A DNA stretch of 64,000 bases from Oxytricha trifallax. Its lineage: Eukaryota; Ciliophora; Spirotrichea; Sporadotrichida; Oxytrichidae. The notes beneath the pieces were generated by a model. The model searched no databases. It was given only the letters and a program-made list of their open reading frames with translations, and was not told where the DNA came from. The position numbers and the translations under genes are program-made. The stretch spans positions 1 to 64,000 of the forward strand of contig ARYC01002519.1 of assembly GCA_000711775.1 (NCBI GenBank), given 5' to 3'. Below are positions 55,837-64,000 of this stretch, piece by piece. Numbering within the stretch: position 1 is the stretch's first letter; each line of letters begins with the position of its first letter.

Positions 55837-57220
55837 TCACTATTAAATTGGTATCTACTGCTTCTTTTTCTTATACTTCTAATCATTAACTTTATATAAG
55901 TCTGACTGCATATTTACTCCAACAAAATTTCCACTATAAATTTGTATTTTCTATAGTGATTTATCAACCTCTCCTATCTCCATTTTAGTTTGATAGTAAG
56001 CATCTCTAATGTTCTAATTCCTAAAATCTTTCATTTGTTCTTCGATTTATTACTAAGCCAGAATTGACTTTTAGAAATTAATTTTTAAGTTTATAACAGC
56101 AGGTCGGTTTTCAAGCAAATATTCAAAAGCCTCAAGGGGGGGTGATATATCTACCCATTCATCAAATTTAAGAGTAGTTTTTTATCTGTGAGTTAAAACC
56201 AGATCTTTTATTCCAGATGAGTTTTAAATAAATACAATAAAACAAAATTAGTAAATGTTATAAAGCATTTTAACCTGAGTTACTGAAAACATCAAGTGAA
56301 TTCGGAGATTATTCCATGAAATATCTTTCTGACTAACTATCAGTAAAATGATAGTTTTAAATCCAATACTCTAAATTTATTGGTCTATCTTTCATTTGAT
56401 TTATCTGTCTTTTGGATAGTGATTTTATTTAATAAATCATATATATATATTAGGTAAATAATATGAAATAAATTGGCTTATTTGAATTCACATCTTTTTC
56501 TCACAAATTACAATTAATTAGAATAAAGGGCTTCTAGTATAGTTAACAAATAGCAAAATATTCCTGGTATCAGTAATATGTAATCTTTTGTAGCAATAGC
56601 AAATATTATAAGAAAGTAGAATAATATCGCTATCAAGAAATTGACAAAGATCTTTTTTTATTAAAATATTTTCATAAATTCAACATATTAGCAATAAAAA
56701 TTATTGCTTATATGATCCTTGTTACTTCAATGAACTTGAAACTTTGTAAATGTATCATTATTCCTTAATACCATTAAACGTTTGTAAAATCACTTTATTT
56801 TCTAAGTTTAATTTTGCCTTTTCCATGCATCACACCCTTTTACCATTATGCTATAAGCTATCTCCCGTCTTTCATAAATAATTCTCCCTAAAAAATTAGA
56901 TTTAGATAAAATGATCATCTTATTTAAGTTTAATAATCGTTAGATCTAACTTACTTCACCATCCCTTAAGTTTTCATAGAAATATCCAGTATATTAGTTT
57001 TCATCCAGATAATTACTTTGCACGCCTATCCCATGCTTCATATTTTGCTAAAGTCAAATAACTTTGATTAATATATAATTAATTGAATGCTTTAAATTTC
57101 AAAAAAATAAGTTTACCACATCCCTTCATAAATAGAACCATCTTAATAAACACATTTTCCAGTTCCACTCCTTATATTATTCTTTCGATCAAGATCCCCT
57201 TCATAATCTCCCTCATCCAT
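55837..57220 (-). CDS. MORN-repeat membrane protein
   Basis: ATG 57220 gives MDEGDYEGDLDRKNNIRSGT and GKCVYQDGSIYEGMW, a MORN repeat. More follow: KHGIGVQSNYLDENQYTGYF and LIAQWQKGVMHGKGKIKL. Two close hydrophobic helices come next (FVNFLIAILFYFLIIFAIAT and YILLIPGIFCYLLTILEALY, about 56660-56530). The C-terminal half is soluble: NLEYWIQNYHFTDSQSERYF, TLKFDEWVDISPPLEAFEYL, and a basic tail YKKKKQQIPIQQ, TGA 55839-55837. MORN repeats in front of a membrane hairpin suggest a membrane-anchored scaffold. Spacers or introns lie near 57050-57115, 56890-56955, 56410-56460 and 56230-56275. Confidence 0.68.
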
Positions 57221-58000
57221 TTTATTCAATATTCGCATTTATTAACCCTACTATTATTATAGTTAAATAATTATTATAGATTTACATGATAAATTTCAAT
57301 ATAATCAATTATTCATTATACATATACAATTGCTAATTGACTTAGAGTTTTCTAAAAAATGTTAGCTAACTTTTTACTTTCATATCATAAATTTGCTTAT
57401 CTAAAATAATCTTTTGATATCAGCCTATGATGAAATCTATTTTTAAGAATTTATATATTTAAGCTAACTTGGATTGGCGAATAACTTAGAGCAAAAAATA
57501 TATAAGAAAAACTTTTCTAATTCATAAATAAAAATTCTTTTTTATTTTAGATTTAAAAATTTGCTTTACAAGCATAAAAATATCAGTTATAGCTATTTAT
57601 AAAAGCATTAAAACCTTATCTTACATCGTGAATAATATCAAAGATTATTTTTTTAAATTAATTGAAAATATTTTGACTTTCTTTTTAACTAAGAGATATG
57701 AAAATATGTAAACTAAATTTAAATTAAAAATCAATAAGAAAAATTATTTTGATTTATATTAACTTAGCTAAATTGATCTCTAATTTTACTGGAGCTCGCT
57801 CTGTAGTGTCTATTTAATTGATATTTTATTGGATGTTGTTAAGAGAGACATTATAATAAATACTTGCTAATAATAATTTTTTCAAAAGAAAACATAAATT
57901 GTAGCTGTTTGATCTGAGTTATGATGGAAAGTATTTGCTATCAGATTTGAGTCAGTTTTATTAAAATTAGAGTTATCACTTTAATTGAATTCATTTTATG
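57221..58000. other. AT-rich intergenic stretch
   Basis: Nothing clear. A GC-richer patch near 57785-57830 is too short to judge. Confidence 0.45.
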
Positions 58001-58011
58001 CTTTTTACAAA

Positions 58012-59370
58012 ATGTCGTTTTGGTGCTTATTTAATATTTAGTTGGGATTTGTAGTGGCAGTAGTGATAGTCATAATAAAATACTTCGATACTATTAAAAT
58101 AAGAATTTTATATTAAATAAAGTCATATTATATACATGTGTAGGCTTTCTATTTGAGAAATATAAGGAATAATTATCTATATTGCTTCGATGATTAATGC
58201 TTGACGGAGTAATAGTTGAGAATTTATTTAGTTAATTCTATTCGTTTATTGCTAATAAATTAACTATAATTTAAGAAAGCTTAAAAACTTATTACTTCTG
58301 ACCTGATGAACATACTGTCTTTAAGATTATTATTTTATCCTCTAGATGGCAAGATTAGCTGATTTTACTCTACTTCAAATGTATTTGTGCCATTTGACAA
58401 GTCTTATCTTTGAAGTCTCAGGGATTATGGTCCATTCAATTGTATTAATTTTAAAGTAAATTTATTTCATTATTAAGTATAGATTTATACAATGATTGGA
58501 AGAATCATACTGATCATGAGAGAGAAGAGAATTCATGAATTAATTCTTTTATTTTCTAAAATATGGACTTTAAGTGGTCATTTCTGTCTGAGGTTTCAAT
58601 GAAGTATTGCACTTAAAAGATTAGATAATAAATCATATTATATAAATTTAAAATTCACATTTTTATAATAATTAAACTCTACCTAAAGTAAGTAAGTTCT
58701 GAAGGTGTTCAGCTTAATTAATATTAGCTACTATATTACTTCAATAAAAGAAATTGCAATAATTAAAACTTTGGAAAGCAATGCATGTATCAGGAATCTT
58801 ATTGATGTTTGAAATAATCTCTTGTTTTATTTTATGATAAAAGAATAAAAAAATCATTTCTTAAACACAAAATTATTTTATAATATATGCAATAAATGCA
58901 TAAAAAATTAAAAAATTAATAATTTTCATAAGGTATTTAAACAAATCATCTATGTTAAATAAAAAAATATTTTTGATGTTTGCATATTTTGGGTTTAAAT
59001 GCTTGACTGATGATTATTATTATTATGTCTAATGTTGGAATCCTTCTTATCTTAGTATGTTTATTCTAAGTTTAAATATAACTAAATATTTCTTTATGAC
59101 TTTTTATATTTATATAAAATATTAAGTTCTAGTTGTTATTCGATGAGTTTTCTTGATCAAATGATTCAACGATTTCTTATTTATACAATAGAACAGGCAT
59201 GGGAGCTCCTCGTCTCTAAATCTATTTGGACTTCAACTATATTCTTTAAACTCGAATAAAATATTTTTTATATTGATGTAATTATTGAATAAATTTGTTT
59301 ACGAAGAGCTTGGGATATTGTCAACAAGTGCAATTGGGAAATGTGAGTCAATACTGGCACGGCATGGTGA
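58012..59370 (+). CDS. Fragments of an unknown polytopic membrane protein
   Basis: From ATG 58012 (MSFWCLFNIQLGFVVAVVIV) a frame runs about 120 codons (YLYCFDDQCLTEQQLRIYLV). Further islands on the plus strand encode hydrophobic or helical pieces: MARLADFTLLQMYLCHLTSL (58346), GRIILIMREKRIHELILLFS (58498), LWKAMHVSGILLMFEIISCF (about 58755-58835) and IYTIEQAWELLVSKSIWTST (about 59170-59240). AT-rich spacers separate them. The islands probably belong to one gene, but joints, start and stop are not fixed and the family is unknown. Confidence 0.38.
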
Positions 59371-59399
59371 TATTTAAGTTTTATGTAAGTATTAAGCAT

Positions 59400-60299
59400 T
59401 TTACTCACTCATTTATTTAATAAACGTAATTCAGATAAAATAATAATAAACATTACCCGCATCAAAGTTAGAAGGTATCATAATAATTTATAAATTTATC
59501 ATTAATTTCCATTTTAATTTATGAATTAAAAATGTGAGAATTTGAGATTTTTAATTTATAATAAATTTAATAAAAATTATTTTACCCAAAAGTTATAGTT
59601 TTTACAATTTACATAAAACTATTTTGATTTTTATTCCTTTAATTTTTAATGAATTTTAACATAAATGTTAGTTTTATTGTCTTTATATTTATATATTAAA
59701 TATTAGTTTAAAAAGATTTCAAATTTTATTTTTATTTCTGATTTTTATAACATTTTCCTTAATATCTTCTACTATCTTTCTAACGGTTCTTTCCTGTATC
59801 TTTCCTAAATCTAACATATTTGAAATATTTTACATTTATATTGTCTTATTCGTGTTTATTGGTATATTTATGAAAAAATGCTATATAAAATTAAAAGTAA
59901 AATTATAGTTTATAATTTAGAATTACTTACTATTAAACAATTTCAATATAATTATTTAGTATCAAACTGTTCTTATCTTATATTTGATTTTTACAAATAT
60001 TTGAAAGTTAGTCTGGTTTCAAGTACCACTTACCAAAAGTTTATCTAGATTTATTCAATCTCCCCATTATATCAATATTTTTCAAATTATAAGCTTTCTA
60101 TTAGATTTAAGTTACATCTATCGTGTTATTCATGTCATTTCGTTATAATTAAAATAATCAAAAGCGTATTCACATATAAAATAATAATTTTTATGATTTT
60201 TCTTTTGTTCATCATAAAATCCTGATAAGATAAGATTATTCCTATTTTAGAAATTTTATTACTTTTGTCTGGGAGAATTTTAAGTAGTTTTTGGAAAAT
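59400..60299. other. AT-rich stretch before the right-hand TBE
   Basis: No gene seen on either strand. The three bases before the TBE are AAT, fitting its ANT target. Confidence 0.5.
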
Positions 60300-60377
60300 C
60301 AAAACCCCAAAACCCTTTCAGTAGTTTGATTGAGTTTTTGATTGATAAATAGACTATTAGTGCAGACTTTATTAGGG
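60300..60377. repeat. TBE terminal inverted repeat with telomere-like C4A4 end
   Basis: Matches, inverted, the repeat ending at 2222 over about 77 bases with few differences. Confidence 0.9.
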
Positions 60378-60468
60378 TTTTAATAGTGTTTATTTTGGGA
60401 TTTAATGTTTAAATGTATTGAATATAAGTGTGTAATGCAAGTGTTTTATTTTTATTATTCACTCAAAC

Positions 60469-61666
60469 AGTACTTTTGCATCATGAGGTAGCTTCCTAAA
60501 CTTTATTTCTCCTATCCAGCTTATAATTTAGTCAATTGTATGATCCGCTCTTTGGTTAGTCTTAATGATTATCTACTCAACCATATCTTTCATTTTACCT
60601 TTTATCTTATTCTAGTCTAAATATTGCTGTATTCTCTGTTTTGAATCTTTCTCTCACTTACAGCTATAATAATCATTTCTTGGAATATCGCATTCAGCAA
60701 TAATTGCTGCTAGTCCCCCATACATCCCACTTAATATCACCATCTCTCCAGTCTTCCCTTTCTGGAAAGTATCCAAGAGTACCATACACGTTGCCAAGTC
60801 CTGAAGCTTCAACTCTTTTTGATCTATCGAAATCAATTATTACTACTCTGATAGGTGAAAAATTAAGCATAATATTCTCTGGCTTCAAGTCTCTATGGAC
60901 ATACCCTAAAGTGTGCAGCTCTTCAATGCCTTTGCAAACATTTGTAAGAATAAGGGGTAGCTACTTTGGAATCCTTTAATCTAATATTTAGTCTCTTAAA
61001 GTAATTTAATATAGAGGGAGACGAAAAGAAACATGATCTTGAGCAAGGAGAATTGCATCAGAGTGATTTTCACTATCTCAGAACCTGGAAGGTTTCTTAC
61101 TGCTTTAATAAGCTTATTCTCTTCCTTAACTCTTTGTTCCAAGGATTCTAAAGGGTCTCTTGGCTTTATTTTTGAAGGAAGACCTCACCAGTCTCAGGAT
61201 CTATGACTTCAAATTTCTTGCCATGATGGTTTTATAGGTGAGCTTTTAGATCCCTTGAATGATTGTATTACTTATTGCAGTAAGGGCAGAAATATTCTGC
61301 ATCTATCTTATCATGCTTAAGATAGAGCTTTGGCTTGCTAGAATGCTACTCTAAAATATGACGCTTAATAGCAGATTTATAAGTGAAGTTCTTTTCACAC
61401 TCTTCACATAAATGTAATGGTTTAATTTCTTTTTTCTCTTCCTCCTCTTCAACCATTTTTATTTGAGCTTCGCATTGAATTTCTTAGCTCTGCATTTCTA
61501 TTTAACAACTGAATTGTTATTCAAAGTCTGGTACCTAAGGTTAGAGAATTTCAGGTTCAAATTAGGAAGAGGCATCAAAAGTCTCAATTTTCTTTTAATT
61601 CATGAAAGAAAGTTTTTGCTAGCTAATACCAACCAATGCCACTTTTCTTAGTAAGTTGCCGCTCAT
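60469..61666 (-). pseudogene. TBE 57 kDa zinc-finger/kinase protein, frame-broken copy
   Basis: ATG 61666 gives MSGNLLRKVALVGISQQKLS. Two C2H2 fingers follow: CEECEKNFTYKSAIKRH and FCPYCNKQYNHSRDLKAH. The kinase-like part has [13 protein letters not shown] (about 60905-60865), IIDFDRSKRVEASG with DFD instead of DFG, YGTLGYFPEREDWRDGD, and a helix ending KLPHDAKVLFE. A TGA stands in frame after SSNYC (about 60710), and coding goes on in another frame (AECDIPRNDYYSCK). A second TGA takes the place of GGA of the left-hand copy near 60650. The reading frame ends at TGA 60471. So at least two defects separate this copy from a working gene. The weak DFG makes catalysis doubtful in either copy. Confidence 0.83.
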
Positions 61667-62213
61667 AATAATTGTATAAGCTGTTTAAATTCTACATTTA
61701 TACACAAGTAAGAGAATATCCTCAAAGATTTAGTGAGATTTAATGGGAACAGGGTGCGAGACATTAGTTTTATATTTTTTAACATTAGAGATAATTTATA
61801 TACTATTCCATCCATTTATACATTAAAATGCACCTAAATTTGTTTTTGTGAAGTTAGGTGTTGCTCATAAATCTGTTCTTGTAAATTTAGGAGGGCTGGT
61901 TTTAAAATTTAGTTTTTTTAATGCACCACCTTATACGGTTTTGAACTTTAATTTACCCTCCTAATTAAGTTTTAAATAAATTAGGACCACCTAATTAAAT
62001 TAATTATTATTAGGAGCAATTTAATGGAGAAAGTTTGATAAAAATAGAAGTCAAACTCTGAAACTTGGAGAAAGTTCTTCCATATTTCTCCCAATATCTT
62101 ATTCAGGTTGACATTCAGTTGGATCTCTCTATTTAGTAGTAAAATTTTAGTAAGTTTAGAATGGATATCCATAATTTTAAATTTCATAAACATTTATAGA
62201 AAGAGTAAGCAAG
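61667..62213. other. TBE spacer between divergent genes
   Basis: AT-rich, with CCTAATTAAGTT-like repeats near 61965-62030 resembling those at 270-430. It should hold the start sites of the zinc-finger/kinase and 22 kDa genes. Confidence 0.55.
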
Positions 62214-63001
62214 ATGGAGTCTATGAAGGATGCAATGAAGAGAATACAATCTCAAGAATTGGTAGGAAAATTTCGAGGTAAGGAGGACCTTTATAGATAT
62301 TTGATATAGCAAGGTAAGCTTTTATCAAATAATATTATATTTACCATAGCTGGATTGTTCTTGCCAACTCAGGAAGGAACTAAAATCTCATTCTTAAAAG
62401 CCTTGCTAAATGAAGAGAAAAAAGCTTTAAGTCTAATGAAATTAGGATGATAGAGATACCTTACTACCCTTAATATCAGTGATAAACCTATATGATGATG
62501 GTATGAGTGATCCCGGACGTAGCTCTCAATCTTCCATCATAGCTGCAACTCTCTAATAAGTTGCCAGAGAGAAACTTCTTCTTTGGTGTTCTTGCAACTC
62601 TGAAACCTGAGTACTAAAATGAAGTAATTAAGAAGCTCAAAAGAAACGCTATTGTATCTCTCCTGAAAAAAAGAGAAGCAGGAAATTAAAATCAGCGACA
62701 CCTGGCTCTAGGAACTTAAGAAGCATCCATTCATCACTAGTAAGCTAAGTCTTCTAACTTTTTAGAAAAACCTGGCACTGCTATTTACTTGATGAAAGAG
62801 CGCAGCAAATTAAACAGAGAGAGAAATTCTCAAGTAAAGCATGAATTGAGTAAAAGACTCTTCAAAGATTTCTGAAAACCAGACGAGATGAACACAGATG
62901 CAGGAGCTGGCATTAAGAGAAGAAATATAGGCCCAAGCAAGCCTTAAGAGGAAGAAAAGAAAGAGAAGGCAAATCCCTTTACGGGCAAATTTAATATATG
63001 A
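62214..63001 (+). pseudogene. TBE 22 kDa protein, frame-broken copy
   Basis: ATG 62214 gives MESMKDAMKRIQSQELVGKF and continues to about 62445 (ISFLKALLNEEKKALSLMKL), where TGA stops it. The protein resumes in another frame at about 62530 (LQLSNKLPERNFFFGVLAT) and runs, basic and Q-rich, to an in-frame TGA near 62872 (LSKRLFKDF). It then continues in the same frame (DEMNTDAGAGIKRRNIG) to TGA 62999. Function unknown in TBEs. It converges on the transposase gene. Confidence 0.75.
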
Positions 63002-63059
63002 ACTTATTCATTCATTTAAATCTAATACTTATTTATTTAAACACAAAATCTCCCTTCTC

Positions 63060-64000
63060 TTGCGCACACTTAAGCATTATCATCGCTGACTCTCTTAGCA
63101 GCACTTTTAATAAAATCTACTGTATCTATCTTTAAATCGTGCATTAAATGATAGAGTAGAAGTTTCTTGTAGTGGCATTTCAATAATCCCCAATATAATT
63201 CAATTCCATTGAACAAAGGGCTGTAAGGAACATTAAAAAAAAGTGTTATGTTTAGCCTTTCATATTCCCTCATTGAGTCTTTAGTTTTATGAACTGAAAA
63301 GTTATCAACAAACAGGATGATCTTTAAGTCGATGTACTTATATCTGAGCTATTGCAAAAACTATATATATTATTCAGTCTTAATAGAATAGGATGAATAA
63401 CATAAGTCTCGAGGCCACTATCTTCACTTATTCCACCAAGAATAGCATGAGTCTACACCTTAACCTTTTAGTCATAAACTTCTATATTACTATACCTCTC
63501 GTACAATAACCTTGATATAAAGGTATTGAATGTAAATGCAGCTTCATCAGCGTGTATAAACTTTATATTATGCTCTTAAGACCTCTGCATTTAATCGAAT
63601 ATATAATTTAAATTAGTCTTATAAAATGGAAATTAAAGTCAATCTCTCTCTTAATGCGATTGACTGTCTTATAAGATATTCCGTTCTTTTTATATATTTT
63701 AGCTATCGATTCAGTAGATATGTGAAGATCAGGAAATTGGCGATGAAGCATCATAGCTCTCTAGGCTAGAGAGAAATGAGCCCAGTATTTAAGAGTCTTA
63801 TCATTAATAAGATATTCAATATGATGTTGCTATAATTTTAGAGGTCTTTTATGCTTAGAATTAAGCTGTTATCTCTTTAAATTAAATGCTAATAGACAGT
63901 GAGACCTCACAGTTGCAAGAGATTTATGAAGCAGTCTTGTATTAGATGTGTAATTTCGAATAGGTTTGAGTTGATAACTATAATCATCGCACCCATAACG
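63060..64000 (-). CDS. TBE 42 kDa transposase (DDE, Tc1/mariner/IS630 relative), start beyond the window
   Basis: The enzyme cuts TBE ends; in Oxytricha, TBE transposases also take part in genome rearrangement (published knowledge). Reading in from the right edge come a basic helix-turn-helix-like part (LHISTESIAKIYKKNGISYK, about 63720-63655), IKFIHADEAAFTFNTFI with the first catalytic Asp, ILFVDNFSVHKTKDSM with the second, and NVPYSPLFNGIELYWGLLK with the Glu. One frame change lies near 63385 (between ETYVIHPIL and YIQFLQQLRYKYID). After KRVSDDNA no TGA follows until inside the neighbouring gene, so the true stop has probably been lost. About 310 residues are visible. Confidence 0.88.

Larger units (their letters stand above)
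60300..64000. mobile_element. TBE-type transposon, left-hand 3.7 kb (right edge cut off by window)
   Basis: It begins with CAAAACCCCAAAACCC at 60300. In order it carries the zinc-finger/kinase gene (60469-61666, minus), the 22 kDa gene (62214-63001, plus) and most of the 42 kDa transposase gene (63060 to beyond 64000, minus). This is the classical TBE1 order, so only a few hundred bases and the far terminal repeat should be missing. Its zinc-finger end faces into the window, like the TBE at the left edge. Confidence 0.92.

Noticed and set aside
1..64000. Translation with the standard code, or with the Euplotes code (TGA as Cys)
   Set aside because: Conserved proteins (TBP, POP4, V-ATPase c, kinases) need TAA/TAG as glutamine, and conserved ends coincide with TGA.

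Overview
The window reads as germline (micronuclear) DNA of a spirotrich ciliate of the Oxytricha/Stylonychia type. Four things point there. (1) Long reading frames appear only when TAA and TAG are read as glutamine and TGA as the only stop. (2) Many genes are cut by short AT-rich spacers (internal eliminated segments, IESs) whose ends repeat a few bases (pointers), so that removing a spacer restores the frame. (3) Telomere-like C4A4/G4T4 tracts occur inside the DNA as ends of TBE-type transposons. (4) One gene, TATA-binding protein, is scrambled with an inverted first segment. The DNA is strongly AT-rich apart from coding segments, one tRNA and one foreign-looking transposon.

Layout. 1-2222 is the end of one TBE transposon. 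2223-3467 holds coding-like fragments. 3468-9654 is a decayed TBE-like element with matching telomere-like ends and an ATT target duplication. 9777-10462 is a palindromic element. 10600-18425 carries a small disordered gene, an SLC22-type transporter whose large spacer holds nested fold-back elements, an uninterrupted Q/N-rich gene and a tRNA-Glu. 18693-21665 is a GC-richer transposon with a DDE-type transposase. 21819-59370 is the gene-rich part: Rab21-like GTPase, coiled-coil protein, scrambled TBP, RING/TRAF/kelch protein, mucolipin-like TRP channel, EF-hand protein, RNase P/MRP subunit POP4, TMEM128-like protein, a large disordered protein, MORN-repeat proteins, protein kinases, a long coiled-coil protein and the V-ATPase proteolipid. 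60300-64000 is the start of another TBE.

The neighbours do not form operons. In this group most genes end up on separate small macronuclear chromosomes after DNA elimination, so adjacency here says little about shared function. The linking theme is genome rearrangement: transposons, palindromic elements and IESs sit in and between host genes, and TBE transposases are known to take part in eliminating such DNA in Oxytricha. All gene boundaries inside interrupted genes were found by eye; several stops and spacers are not resolved, and occasional one-base frame breaks could be real or sequence error.
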